Shown here: piece after piece, positions 38,541 through 52,679 of the stretch
Numbering within the stretch: position 1 is the first letter of the stretch
Layout: the number at the start of each line of letters is the position of its first letter
Assembly (NCBI RefSeq): GCF_963576545.1
Contig: NW_026870424.1
Location: 124,001-188,000, forward strand
Length of the DNA: 64,000 nucleotides
DNA from: Limanda limanda
Taxonomy: Eukaryota; Chordata; Actinopteri; Pleuronectiformes; Pleuronectidae
Direction of reading: 5' to 3'
The notes under the pieces: model-generated
The model's database searches: none
Seen by the model: the letters and a program-made list of their open reading frames with translations, nothing else
What the model was told of the DNA's origin: nothing
Made by a program: the position numbers and the translations under genes

Positions 38541-41500
38541 AAATGGGGTAGCGCGCATCGATCGGTACCATCTTTGAGCTTCTCCGACTTTCGGAAGGGT
38601 TAGGGTTAGGGTTAGGGATGAAAGCACATAGGAGAAAGAGATATTCTTGAATAACTTTTTTTGTGAAGATCGGAGAGACTTGCAAATAGGCTCTACCCCC
38701 ACTAAATGGGGTAGCGCGCATCGATCGGTACCATCCTTGAGCTTCTCCGACTTTCGGAAGGGTTAGGGTTAGGGTTAGGGATGAAAGCACATAGGAGAAA
38801 GAGATATTCTTGAATAACTTTTTTTGTGAAGGTCGGAGAGACTTGCAAGTAGGCTCTACCCCCACTAAATGGGGTAGCGCACATCGATCGGTACCATCCT
38901 TGAGCTTCTCCGACTTTCGGAAGGGTTAGGGTTAGGGTTAGGGATGAAAGCACATAGGAGAAAGAGATATTCTTGAATAACTTTTTTTGTGAAGGTCGGA
39001 GAGACTTGCAAGTAGGCTCTACCCCCACTAAATGGGGTAGCGCGCATCGATCAGTACCATCCTTGAGCTTCTCCGACTTTCGGAAGGGTTAGGGTTAGGG
39101 TTAGGGATGAAAGCACATAGGAGAAAGAGATATTCTTGAATAACTTTTTTTGTGAAGGTCGGAGAGACTTGCAAGTAGGCTCTACCCCCACTAAATGGGG
39201 TAGCGCGCATCGATCGGTACCATCCTTGAGCTTCTCCGACTTTCGGAAGGGTTAGGGTTAGGGTTAGGGATGAAAGCACATAGGAGAAAGAGATATTCTT
39301 GAATAACTTTTTTTGTGAAGGTCGGAGAGACTTGGAAAGTGGTTGCATCTGGACTAATTTGGGTCCTGCGGATCGATTGGTACCATCCCCGAGCTTGTAC
39401 GACCTTCGGAAGAGGTCGACCGACGAAATTCCCCCAAATCTGAGGAGATATTCTTGAATAACTTTTTTTGTGAAGGTCGGAGAGACTTGCAAGTAGGCTC
39501 TACCCCCACTAAATGGGGTTGCGCGCATCGATCAGTACCATCCTTGAGCTTCTCCGACTTTCGGAAGGGTTAGGGTTAGGGTTAGGGATGAAAGCACATA
39601 GGAGAAAGAGATATTCTTGAATAACGTTTTTTGTGAAGGTCGGAGAGACTTGCAAGTAGGCTCTACCCCCACTAAATGGGGTAGCGCGCATCGATCGGTA
39701 CCATCCTTGAGCTTCTCCGACTTTCGGAAGGGTTAGGGTTAGGGTTAGGGATGAAAGCACATAGGAGAAAGAGATATTCTTGAATAACTTTTTTTGTGAA
39801 GGTCGGAGAGACTTGCAAGTAGGCTCTACCCCCACTAAATGGGGTAGCGCGCATCGATCGGTACCATCCTTGAGCTTCTCCGACTTTCGGAAGGGTTAGG
39901 GTTAGGGTTAGGGATGAAAGCACATAGGAGAAAGAGATATTCTTGAATAACTTTTTTTGTGAAGGTCGGAGAGACTTGCAAGTAGGCTCTACCCCCACTA
40001 AATGGGGTAGCGCGCATCGATCGGTACCATCCTTGAGCTTCTCCGACTTTCTGAAGGGTTAGGGTTAGGGTTAGGGATGAAAGCACATAGGAGAAAGAGA
40101 TATTCTTGAATAACTTTTTTTGTGAAGGTCGGAGAGACTTGGAAAGTGGTTGCATCTGGACTAATTTGGGTCCTGCGGATCGATTGGTACCATCCCCGAG
40201 CTTGTACGACCTTCGGAAGAGGTCGACCGACGAAATTCCCCCAAATCTGAGGAGATATTCTTGAATAACTTTTTTTGTGAAGGTCGGAGAGACTTGCAAG
40301 TAGGCTCTACCCCCACTAAATGGGGTAGCGCGCATCGATCGGTACCATCTTTGAGCTTCTCCGACTTTCGGAAGGGTTAGGGTTAGGGTTAGGGATGAAA
40401 GCACATAGGAGAAAGAGATATTCTTGAATAACTTTTTTTGTGAAGATCGGAGAGACTTGCAAATAGGCTCTACCCCCACTAAATGGGGTAGCGCGCATCG
40501 ATCGGTACCATCCTTGAGCTTCTCCGACTTTCGGAAGGGTTAGGGTTAGGGTTAGGGATGAAAGCACATAGGAGAAAGAGATATTCTTGAATAACTTTTT
40601 TTGTGAAGGTCGGAGAGACTTGCAAGTAGGCTCTACCCCCACTAAATGGGGTAGCGCACATCGATCGGTACCATCCTTGAGCTTCTCCGACTTTCGGAAG
40701 GGTTAGGGTTAGGGTTAGGGATGAAAGCACATAGGAGAAAGAGATATTCTTGAATAACTTTTTTTGTGAAGGTCGGAGAGACTTGCAAGTAGGCTCTACC
40801 CCCACTAAATGGGGTAGCGCGCATCGATCAGTACCATCCTTGAGCTTCTCCGACTTTCGGAAGGGTTAGGGTTAGGGTTAGGGATGAAAGCACATAGGAG
40901 AAAGAGATATTCTTGAATAACTTTTTTTGTGAAGGTCGGAGAGACTTGCAAGTAGGCTCTACCCCCACTAAATGGGGTAGCGCGCATCGATCGGTACCAT
41001 CCTTGAGCTTCTCCGACTTTCGGAAGGGTTAGGGTTAGGGTTAGGGATGAAAGCACATAGGAGAAAGAGATATTCTTGAATAACTTTTTTTGTGAAGGTC
41101 GGAGAGACTTGGAAAGTGGTTGCATCTGGACTAATTTGGGTCCTGCGGATCGATTGGTACCATCCCCGAGCTTGTACGACCTTCGGAAGAGGTCGACCGA
41201 CGAAATTCCCCCAAATCTGAGGAGATATTCTTGAATAACTTTTTTTGTGAAGGTCGGAGAGACTTGCAAGTAGGCTCTACCCCCACTAAATGGGGTTGCG
41301 CGCATCGATCAGTACCATCCTTGAGCTTCTCCGACTTTCGGAAGGGTTAGGGTTAGGGTTAGGGATGAAAGCACATAGGAGAAAGAGATATTCTTGAATA
41401 ACGTTTTTTGTGAAGGTCGGAGAGACTTGCAAGTAGGCTCTACCCCCACTAAATGGGGTAGCGCGCATCGATCGGTACCATCCTTGAGCTTCTCCGACTT

Positions 41501-42093
41501 TCGGAAGGGTTAGGGTTAGGGTTAGGGATGAAAGCACATAGGAGAAAGAGATATTCTTGAATAACTTTTTTTGTGAAGGTCGGAGAGACTTGCAAGTAGG
41601 CTCTACCCCCACTAAATGGGGTAGCGCGCATCGATCGGTACCATCCTTGAGCTTCTCCGACTTTCGGAAGGGTTAGGGTTAGGGTTAGGGATGAAAGCAC
41701 ATAGGAGAAAGAGATATTCTTGAATAACTTTTTTTGTGAAGGTCGGAGAGACTTGCAAGTAGGCTCTACCCCCACTAAATGGGGTAGCGCGCATCGATCG
41801 GTACCATCCTTGAGCTTCTCCGACTTTCTGAAGGGTTAGGGTTAGGGTTAGGGATGAAAGCACATAGGAGAAAGAGATATTCTTGAATAACTTTTTTTGT
41901 GAAGGTCGGAGAGACTTGGAAAGTGGTTGCATCTGGACTAATTTGGGTCCTGCGGATCGATTGGTACCATCCCCGAGCTTGTACGACCTTCGGAAGAGGT
42001 CGACCGACGAAATTCCCCCAAATCTGAGGAGATATTCTTGAATAACTTTTTTTGTGAAGGTCGGAGAGACTTGCAAGTAGGCTCTACCCCCAC
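38540..42093 (+). repeat. 1,777-bp higher-order repeat (9A+2B), two tandem copies
   Basis: Copies are 38540-40316 and 40317-42093. Shared markers at offset 1,777 are GAAGATCGG (about 38,668 and 40,445), TAGCGCACATCG (38,881 and 40,658), ACGTTTTTT (39,626 and 41,403) and TTTCTGAAGG (40,052 and 41,829). The B copies at 39,340 and 40,146 match 41,117 and 41,924. The monomers on either side of the pair do not match each other, so the duplication is bounded within one monomer. Confidence 0.86.
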
Positions 42094-43849
42094 TAAATGG
42101 GGTAGCGCGCATCGATCGGTACCATCCTTGAGCTTCTCCGACTTTCGGAAGGGTTAGGGTTAGGGTTAGGGATGAAAGCACATAGGAGAAAGAGATATTC
42201 TTGAATAACTTTTTTTGTGAAGGTCGGAGAGACTTGGAAAGTGGTTGCATCTGGACTAATTTGGGTCCTGCGGATCGATTGGTACCATCCCCAAGCTTGT
42301 ACGACCTTCGGAAGAGGTCGACCGACGAAATTCCCCCAAATCTGAGGAGATATTCTTGAATAACTTTTTTTGTGAAGGTCGGAGAGACTTGCAAGTAGGC
42401 TCTACCCCCACTAAATGGGGTTGCGCGCATCGATCGGTACCATCCTTGAGCTTCTCCGACTTTCGGAAGGGTTAGGGTTAAGGTTAGGGATGAAAGCACA
42501 TAGGAGAAAGAGATATTCTTGAATAACTTTTTTTGTGAAGGTCGGAGAGACTTGCAAGTAGGCTCTACCCCCACTAAATGGGGTAACGCGCATCGATCGG
42601 TACCATCCTTGAGCTTCTCCGACTTTCGGAAGGGTTAGGGTTAGGGTTAGGGATGAAAGCACATAGGAGAAAGAGATATTCTTGAATAACTTTTTTTGTG
42701 AAGGTCGGAGAGACTTGAAAAGTGGTTGCATCTGGACTAATTTGGGTCCTGCGGATCGATTGGTACCATCCCCGAGCTTGTACGACCTTCGGAAGAGGTC
42801 GACCGACGAAATTCCCCCAAATCTGAGGAGATATTCTTGAATAACTTTTTTTGTGAAGGTCGGAGAGACTTGCAAGTAGGCTCTACCCCCACTAAATGGG
42901 GTTGCGCGCATCGATCAGTACCATCCTTGAGCTTCTCCGACTTTCGGAAGGGTTAGGGTTAGGGTTAGGGATGAAAGCACATAGGAGAAAGAGATATTCT
43001 TGAATAACTTTTTTTGTGAAGGTCGGAGAGACTTGCAAGTAGGCTCTACCCCCACTAAATGGGGTAGCGCACATCGATCGGTACCATCTTTGAGCTTCTC
43101 CGACTTTCGGAAGGGTTAGGGTTAGGGTTAGGGATGAAAGCACATAGGAGAAAGAGATATTCTTGAATAACTTTTTTTGTGAAGATCGGAGAGACTTGCA
43201 AATAGGCTCTACCCCCACTAAATGGGGTAGCGCGCATCGATCGGTACCATCCTTGAGCTTCTCCGACTTTCGGAAGGGTTAGGGTTAGGGTTAGGGATGA
43301 AAGCACATAGGAGAAAGAGATATTCTTGAATAACTTTTTTTGTGAAGGTCGGAGAGACTTGCAAGTAGGCTCTACCCCCACTAAATGGGGTAGCGCGCAT
43401 CGATCGGTACCATCCTTGAGCTTCTCCGACTTTCGGAAGGGTTAGGGTTAGGGATGAAAGCACATAGGAGAAAGAGATATTCTTGAATAACTTTTTTTGT
43501 GAAGGTCGGAGAGACTTGCAAGTAGGCTCTACCCCCACTAAATGGGGTAGCGCGCATCGATCAGTACCATCCTTGAGCTTCTCCGACTTTCGGAAGGGTT
43601 AGGGTTAGGGTTAGGGATGAAAGCACATAGGAGAAAGAGATATTCTTGAATAACTTTTTTTGTGAAGGTCGGAGAGACTTGCAAGTAGGCTCTACCCCCA
43701 CTAAATGGGGTAGCGCGCATCGATCGGTACCATCCTTGAGCTTCTCCGACTTTCGGAAGGGTTAGGGTTAGGGTTAGGGATGAAAGCACATAGGAGAAAG
43801 AGATATTCTTGAATAACTTTTTTTGTGAAGGTCGGAGAGACTTGGAAAG

Positions 43850-46800
43850 TGGTTGCATCTGGACTAATTTGGGTCCTGCGGATCGATTGGTACCATCCCC
43901 GAGCTTGTACGACCTTCGGAAGAGGTCGACCGACGAAATTCCCCCAAATCTGAGGAGATATTCTTGAATAACTTTTTTTGTGAAGGTCGGAGAGACTTGC
44001 AAGTAGGCTCTACCCCCACTAAATGGGGTAGCGCGCATCGATCGGTACCATCCTTGAGCTTCTCCGACTTTCGGAAGGGTTAGGGTTAGGGTTAGGGATG
44101 AAAGCACATAGGAGAAAGAGATATTCTTGAATAACTTTTTTTGTGAAGGTCGGAGAGACTTGGAAAGTGGTTGCATCTGGACTAATTTGGGTCCTGCGGA
44201 TCGATTGGTACCATCCCCGAGCTTGTACAACCTTCGGAAGAGGTCGACCGACGAAATTCCCCCAAATCTGAGGAGATATTCTTGAATAACTTTTTTTGTG
44301 AAGGTCGGAGAGACTTGCAAGTAGGCTCTACCCCCACTAAATGGGGTTGCGCGCATCGATCGGTACCATCCTTGAGCTTCTCCGACTTTCGGAAGGGTTA
44401 GGGTTAGGGTTAGGGATGAAAGCACATAGGAGAAAGAGATATTCTTGAATAACTTTTTTTGTGAAGGTCGGAGAGACTTGCAAGTAGGCTCTACCCCCAC
44501 TAAATGGGGTAGCGCGCATCGATCGGTACCATCCTTGAGCTTCTCCGACTTTCGGAAGGGTTAGGGTTAGGGTTAGGGATGAAAGCACATAGGAGAAAGA
44601 GATATTCTTGAATAACTTTTTTTGTGAAGGTCGGAGAGACTTGGAAAGTGGTTGCATCTGGACTAATTTGGGTCCTGCGGATCGATTGGTACCACCCATG
44701 AGCTTGTACGACCTTCGGAAGAGGTCGACCGACGAAATTCCCCCAAATCTGAGGAGATATTCTTGAATAACTTTTTTTGTGAAGGTCGGAGAGACTTGCA
44801 AGTAGGCTCTACCCCCACTAAATGGGGTTGCGCGCATCGATCAGTACCATCCTTGAGCTTCTCCGACTTTCGGAAGGGTTAGGGTTAGGGTTAGGGATGA
44901 AAGCACATAGGAGAAAGAGATATTCTTGAATAACTTTTTTTGTGAAGGTCGGAGAGACTTGCAAGTAGGCTCTACCCCCACTAAATGGGGTAGCGCGCAT
45001 CGATCGGTACCATCCTTGAGCTTCTCCGACTTTCGGAAGGGTTAGGGTTAGGGTTAGGGATGAAAGCACATAGGAGAAAGAGATATTCTTGAATAACTTT
45101 TTTTGTGAAGGTCGGAGAGACTTGCAAGTAGGCTCTACCCCCACTAAATGGGGTAGCGCGCATCGATCGGTACCATCCTTGAGCTTCTCCGACTTTCGGA
45201 AGGGTTAGGGTTAGGGTTAGGGATGAAAGCACATAGGAGAAAGAGATATTCTTGAATAACTTTTTTTGTGAAGGTCGGAGAGACTTGCAAGTAGGCTCTA
45301 CCCCCACTAAATGGGGTAGCGCGCATCGATCGGTACCATCCTTGAGCTTCTCCGACTTTCGGAAGGGTTAGGGTTAGGGTTAGGGATGAAAGCACATAGG
45401 AGAAAGAGATATTCTTGAATAACTTTTTTTGTGAAGGTCGGAGAGACTTGGAAAGTGGTTGCATCTGGACTAATTTGGGTCCTGCGGATCGATTGGTACC
45501 ATCCCCGAGCTTGTACAACCTTCGGAAGAGGTCGACCGACGAAATTCCCCCAAATCTGAGGAGATATTCTTGAATAACTTTTTTTGTGAAGGTCGGAGAG
45601 ACTTGCAAGTAGGCTCTACCCCCACTAAATGGGGTAGCGCGCATCGATCGGTACCATCCTTGAGCTTCTCCGACTTTCGGAAGGGTTAGGGTTAGGGTTA
45701 GGGATGAAAGCACATAGGAGAAAGAGATATTCTTGAATAACTTTTTTTGTGAAGGTCGGAGAGACTTGGAAAGTGGTTGCATCTGGACTAATTTGGGTCC
45801 TGCGGATCGATTGGTACCATCCCCGAGCTTGTACAACCTTCGGAAGAGGTCGACCGACGAAATTCCCCCAAATCTGAGGAGATATTCTTGAATAACTTTT
45901 TTTGTGAAGGTCGGAGAGACTTGCAAGTAGGCTCTACCCCCACTAAATGGGGTTGCGCGCATCGATCGGTACCATCCTTGAGCTTCTCCGACTTTCGGAA
46001 GGGTTAGGGTTAGGGTTAGGGATGAAAGCACATAGGAGAAAGAGATATTCTTGAATAACTTTTTTTGTGAAGGTCGGAGAGACTTGCAAGTAGGCTCTAC
46101 CCCCACTAAATGGGGTAGCGCGCATCGATCGGTACCATCCTTGAGCTTCTCCGACTTTCGGAAGGGTTAGGGTTAGGGTTAGGGATGAAAGCACATAGGA
46201 GAAAGAGATATTCTTGAATAACTTTTTTTGTGAAGGTCGGAGAGACTTGGAAAGTGGTTGCATCTGGACTAATTTGGGTCCTGCGGATCGATTGGTACCA
46301 CCCATGAGCTTGTACGACCTTCGGAAGAGGTCGACCGACGAAATTCCCCCAAATCTGAGGAGATATTCTTGAATAACTTTTTTTGTGAAGGTCGGAGAGA
46401 CTTGCAAGTAGGCTCTACCCCCACTAAATGGGGTTGCGCGCATCGATCAGTACCATCCTTGAGCTTCTCCGACTTTCGGAAGGGTTAGGGTTAGGGTTAG
46501 GGATGAAAGCACATAGGAGAAAGAGATATTCTTGAATAACTTTTTTTGTGAAGGTCGGAGAGACTTGCAAGTAGGCTCTACCCCCACTAAATGGGGTAGC
46601 GCGCATCGATCGGTACCATCCTTGAGCTTCTCCGACTTTCGGAAGGGTTAGGGTTAGGGTTAGGGATGAAAGCACATAGGAGAAAGAGATATTCTTGAAT
46701 AACTTTTTTTGTGAAGGTCGGAGAGACTTGCAAGTAGGCTCTACCCCCACTAAATGGGGTAGCGCGCATCGATCGGTACCATCCTTGAGCTTCTCCGACT

Positions 46801-49800
46801 TTCGGAAGGGTTAGGGTTAGGGTTAGGGATGAAAGCACATAGGAGAAAGAGATATTCTTGAATAACTTTTTTTGTGAAGGTCGGAGAGACTTGCAAGTAG
46901 GCTCTACCCCCACTAAATGGGGTAGCGCGCATCGATCGGTACCATCCTTGAGCTTCTCCGACTTTCGGAAGGGTTAGGGTTAGGGTTAGGGATGAAAGCA
47001 CATAGGAGAAAGAGATATTCTTGAATAACTTTTTTTGTGAAGGTCGGAGAGACTTGGAAAGTGGTTGCATCTGGACTAATTTGGGTCCTGCGGATCGATT
47101 GGTACCATCCCCGAGCTTGTACGACCTTCGGAAGAGGTCGACCGACGAAATTCCCCCAAATCTGAGGAGATATTCTTGAATAACTTTTTTTGTGAAGGTC
47201 GGAGAGACTTGCAAGTAGGCTCTACCCCCACTAAATGGGGTAGCGCGCATCGATCGGTACCATCCTTGAGCTTCTCCGACTTTCGGAAGGGTTAGGGTTA
47301 GGGATGAAAGCACATAGGAGAAAGAGATATTCTTGAATAACTTTTTTTGTGAAGGTCGGAGAGACTTGCAAGTAGGCTCTACCCCCACTAAATGGGGTAG
47401 CGCGCATCGATCGGTACCATCCTTGAGCTTCTCCGACTTTCGGAAGGGTTAGGGTTAGGGTTAGGGATGAAAGCACATAGGAGAAAGAGATATTCTTGAA
47501 TAACTTTTTTTGTGAAGGTCGGAGAGACTTGGAAAGTGGTTGCATCTGGACTAATTTGGGTCCTGCGGATCGATTGGTACCATCCCCGAGCTTGTACGAC
47601 CTTCGGAAGAGGTCGACCGACGAAATTCCCCCAAATCTGAGGAGATATTCTTGAATAACTTTTTTTGTGAAGGTCGGAGAGACTTGCAAGTAGGCTCTAC
47701 CCCCACTAAATGGGGTTGCGCGCATCGATCAGTACCATCCTTGAGCTTCTCCGACTTTCGGAAGGGTTAGGGTTAGGGTTAGGGATGAAAGCACATAGGA
47801 GAAAGAGATATTCTTGAATAACTTTTTTTGTGAAGGTCGGAGAGACTTGCAAGTAGGCTCTACCCCCACTAAATGGGGTAGCGCGCATCGATCGGTACCA
47901 TCCTTGAGCTTCTCCGACTTTCGGAAGGGTTAGGGTTAGGGTTAGGGATGAAAGCACATAGGAGAAAGAGATATTCTTGAATAACTTTTTTTGTGAAGGT
48001 CGGAGAGACTTGGAAAGTGGTTGCATCTGGACTAATTTGGGTCCTGCGGATCGATTGGTACCATCCCCGAGCTTGTACGACCTTCGGAAGAGGTCGACCG
48101 ACGAAATTCCCCCAAATCTGAGGAGATATTCTTGAATAACTTTTTTTGTGAAGGTCGGAGAGACTTGCAAGTAGGCTCTACCCCCACTAAATGGGGTTGC
48201 GCGCATCGATCAGTACCATCCTTGAGCTTCTCCGACTTTCGGAAGGGTTAGGGTTAGGGTTAGGGATGAAAGCACATAGGAGAAAGAGATATTCTTGAAT
48301 AACTTTTTTTGTGAAGGTCGGAGAGACTTGCAAGTAGGCTCTACCCCCACTAAATGGGGTAGCGCGCATCGATCGGTACCATCCTTGAGCTTCTCCGACT
48401 TTCTGAAGGGTTAGGGTTAGGGTTAGGGATGAAAGCACATAGGAGAAAGAGATATTCTTGAATAACTTTTTTTGTGAAGGTCGGAGAGACTTGGAAAGTG
48501 GTTGCATCTGGACTAATTTGGGTCCTGCGGATCGATTGGTACCATCCCCGAGCTTGTACGACCTTCGGAAGAGGTCGACCGACGAAATTCCCCCAAATCT
48601 GAGGAGATATTCTTGAATAACTTTTTTTGTGAAGGTCGGAGAGACTTGCAAGTAGGCTCTACCCCCACTAAATGGGGTAGCGCGCATCGATCGGTACCAT
48701 CCTTGAGCTTCTCCGACTTTCGGAAGGGTTAGGGTTAGGGTTAGGGATGAAAGCACATAGGAGAAAGAGATATTCTTGAATAACTTTTTTTGTGAAGGTC
48801 GGAGAGACTTGGAAAGTGGTTGCATCTGGACTAATTTGGGTCCTGCGGATCGATTGGTACCATCCCCGAGCTTGTACGACCTTCGGAAGAGGTCGACCGA
48901 CGAAATTCCCCCAAATCTGAGGAGATATTCTTGAATAACTTTTTTTGTGAAGGTCGGAGAGACTTGCAAGTAGGCTCTACCCCCACTAAATGGGGTTGCG
49001 CGCATCGATCGGTACCATCCTTGAGCTTCTCCGACTTTCGGAAGGGTTAGGGTTAAGGTTAGGGATGAAAGCACATAGGAGAAAGAGATATTCTTGAATA
49101 ACTTTTTTTGTGAAGGTCGGAGAGACTTGCAAGTAGGCTCTACCCCCACTAAATGGGGTAACGCGCATCGATCGGTACCATCCTTGAGCTTCTCCGACTT
49201 TCGGAAGGGTTAGGGTTAGGGTTAGGGATGAAAGCACATAGGAGAAAGAGATATTCTTGAATAACTTTTTTTGTGAAGGTCGGAGAGACTTGAAAAGTGG
49301 TTGCATCTGGACTAATTTGGGTCCTGCGGATCGATTGGTACCATCCCCGAGCTTGTACGACCTTCGGAAGAGGTCGACCGACGAAATTCCCCCAAATCTG
49401 AGGAGATATTCTTGAATAACTTTTTTTGTGAAGGTCGGAGAGACTTGCAAGTAGGCTCTACCCCCACTAAATGGGGTTGCGCACATCGATCAGTACCATC
49501 CTTGAGCTTCTCCGACTTTCGGAAGGGTTAGGGTTAGGGTTAGGGATGAAAGCACATAGGAGAAAGAGATATTCTTGAATAACTTTTTTTGTGAAGGTCG
49601 GAGAGACTTGCAAGTAGGCTCTACCCCCACTAAATGGGGTAGCGCGCATCGATCGGTACCATCTTTGAGCTTCTCCGACTTTCGGAAGGGTTAGGGTTAG
49701 GGTTAGGGATGAAAGCACATAGGAGAAAGAGATATTCTTGAATAACTTTTTTTGTGAAGATCGGAGAGACTTGCAAATAGGCTCTACCCCCACTAAATGG

Positions 49801-52600
49801 GGTAGCGCGCATCGATCGGTACCATCCTTGAGCTTCTCCGACTTTCGGAAGGGTTAGGGTTAGGGTTAGGGATGAAAGCACATAGGAGAAAGAGATATTC
49901 TTGAATAACTTTTTTTGTGAAGGTCGGAGAGACTTGCAAGTAGGCTCTACCCCCACTAAATGGGGTAGCGCGCATCGATCGGTACCATCCTTGAGCTTCT
50001 CCGACTTTCGGAAGGGTTAGGGTTAGGGTTAGGGATGAAAGCACATAGGAGAAAGAGATATTCTTGAATAACTTTTTTTGTGAAGGTCGGAGAGACTTGC
50101 AAGTAGGCTCTACCCCCACTAAATGGGGTAGCGCGCATCGATCAGTACCATCCTTGAGCTTCTCCGACTTTCGGAAGGGTTAGGGTTAGGGTTAGGGATG
50201 AAAGCACATAGGAGAAAGAGATATTCTTGAATAACTTTTTTTGTGAAGGTCGGAGAGACTTGAAAAGTGGTTGCATCTGGACTAATTTGGGTCCTGCGGA
50301 TCGATTGGTACCATCCCCGAGCTTGTACGACCTTCGGAAGAGGTCGACCGACGAAATTCCCCCAAATCTGAGGAGATATTCTTGAATAACTTTTTTTGTG
50401 AAGGTCGGAGAGACTTGCAAGTAGGCTCTACCCCCACTAAATGGGGTTGCGCGCATCGATCAGTACCATCCTTGAGCTTCTCCGACTTTCGGAAGGGTTA
50501 GGGTTAGGGTTAGGGATGAAAGCACATAGGAGAAAGAGATATTCTTGAATAACTTTTTTTGTGAAGGTCGGAGAGACTTGCAAGTAGGCTCTACCCCCAC
50601 TAAATGGGGTAGCGCGCATCGATCGGTACCATCTTTGAGCTTCTCCGACTTTCGGAAGGGTTAGGGTTAGGGTTAGGGATGAAAGCACATAGGAGAAAGA
50701 GATATTCTTGAATAACTTTTTTTGTGAAGATCGGAGAGACTTGCAAATAGGCTCTACCCCCACTAAATGGGGTAGCGCGCATCGATCGGTACCATCCTTG
50801 AGCTTCTCCGACTTTCGGAAGGGTTAGGGTTAGGGTTAGGGATGAAAGCACATAGGAGAAAGAGATATTCTTGAATAACTTTTTTTGTGAAGGTCGGAGA
50901 GACTTGCAAGTAGGCTCTACCCCCACTAAATGGGGTAGCGCGCATCGATCGGTACCATCCTTGAGCTTCTCCGACTTTCGGAAGGGTTAGGGTTAGGGTT
51001 AGGGATGAAAGCACATAGGAGAAAGAGATATTCTTGAATAACTTTTTTTGTGAAGGTCGGAGAGACTTGCAAGTAGGCTCTACCCCCACTAAATGGGGTA
51101 GCGCGCATCGATCAGTACCATCCTTGAGCTTCTCCGACTTTCGGAAGGGTTAGGGTTAGGGTTAGGGATGAAAGCACATAGGAGAAAGAGATATTCTTGA
51201 ATAACTTTTTTTGTGAAGGTCGGAGAGACTTGCAAGTAGGCTCTACCCCCACTAAATGGGGTAGCGCGCATCGATCGGTACCATCCTTGAGCTTCTCCGA
51301 CTTTCGGAAGGGTTAGGGTTAGGGTTAGGGATGAAAGCACATAGGAGAAAGAGATATTCTTGAATAACTTTTTTTGTGAAGGTCGGAGAGACTTGGAAAG
51401 TGGTTGCATCTGGACTAATTTGGGTCCTGCGGATCGATTGGTACCATCCCCGAGCTTGTACGACCTTCGGAAGAGGTCGACCGACGAAATTCCCCCAAAT
51501 CTGAGGAGATATTCTTGAATAACTTTTTTTGTGAAGGTCGGAGAGACTTGCAAGTAGGCTCTACCCCCACTAAATGGGGTTGCGCGCATCGATCAGTACC
51601 TTCCTTGAGCTTCTCCGACTTTCGGAAGGGTTAGGGTTAGGGTTAGGGATGAAAGCACATAGGAGAAAGAGATATTCTTGAATAACGTTTTTTGTGAAGG
51701 TCGGAGAGACTTGCAAGTAGGCTCTACCCCCACTAAATGGGGTAGCGCGCATCGATCGGTACCATCCTTGAGCTTCTCCGACTTTCGGAAGGGTTAGGGT
51801 TAGGGTTAGGGATGAAAGCACATAGGAGAAAGAGATATTCTTGAATAACTTTTTTTGTGAAGGTCGGAGAGACTTGCAAGTAGGCTCTACCCCCACTAAA
51901 TGGGGTAGCGCGCATCGATCGGTACCATCCTTGAGCTTCTCCGACTTTCGGAAGGGTTAGGGTTAGGGTTAGGGATGAAAGCACATAGGAGAAAGAGATA
52001 TTCTTGAATAACTTTTTTTGTGAAGGTCGGAGAGACTTGGAAAGTGGTTGCATCTGGACTAATTTGGGTCCTGCGGATCGATTGGTACCATCCCCGAGCT
52101 TGTACGACCTTCGGAAGAGGTCGACCGACGAAATTCCCCCAAATCTGAGGAGATATTCTTGAATAACTTTTTTTGTGAAGGTCGGAGAGACTTGCAAGTA
52201 GGCTCTACCCCCACTAAATGGGGTTGCGCGCATCGATCGGTACCATCCTTGAGCTTCTCCGACTTTCGGAAGGTTTGGGTTAAGGTTAGGGATGAAAGCA
52301 CATAGGAGAAAGAGATATTCTTGAATAACTTTTTTTGTGAAGGTCGGAGAGACTTGCAAGTAGGCTCTACCCCCACTAAATGGGGTAACGCGCATCGATC
52401 GGTACCATCCTTGAGCTTCTCCGACTTTCGGAAGGGTTAGGGTTAGGGTTAGGGATGAAAGCACATAGGAGAAAGAGATATTCTTGAATAACTTTTTTTG
52501 TGAAGGTCGGAGAGACTTGAAAAGTGGTTGCATCTGGACTAATTTGGGTCCTGCGGATCGATTGGTACCATCCCCGAGCTTGTACGACCTTCGGAAGAGG
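43850..52600 (+). repeat. Rearranged copy of about 14,790-24,030
   Basis: The offset starts at 29,062, rises to 29,543 after about 46 kb (gain of 481 bp, 2A+1B), then falls to 28,587 near 50,140 (loss of 956 bp, equal to 4A with one contracted copy plus 2B). It ends at 28,593 after one hexamer difference. Markers in order include GTACAACC (15,167 and 44,229), ACCACCCATGAG (15,631 and 44,691), TTTCTGAAGG (18,861 and 48,404), TTAAGG decay (19,501 and 49,044), TACCTTCCTTGAG (about 23,012 and 51,600) and ACGTTTTTT (23,100 and 51,687). All shifts are whole monomers or one hexamer. Confidence 0.8.
43910..47121 (+). repeat. 1,606-bp tandem duplication (7A+3B)
   Basis: The approximate copies are 43910-45515 and 45516-47121. 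B copies with GTACAACC (44,168 and 45,773) and with ACCACCCATGAG (44,691 and 46,297) are spaced 1,606 bp. The B just before the first copy and the B just after the second both have GTACGACC, which brackets the ends. The ACCACCCATGAG variant occurs only four times in the window, so this is a strong marker. Confidence 0.8.
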
Positions 52601-52679
52601 TTGACCGACGAAATTCCCCCAAATCTGAGGAGATATTCTTGAATAACTTTTTTTGTGAAGGTCGGAGAGACTTGCAAGT

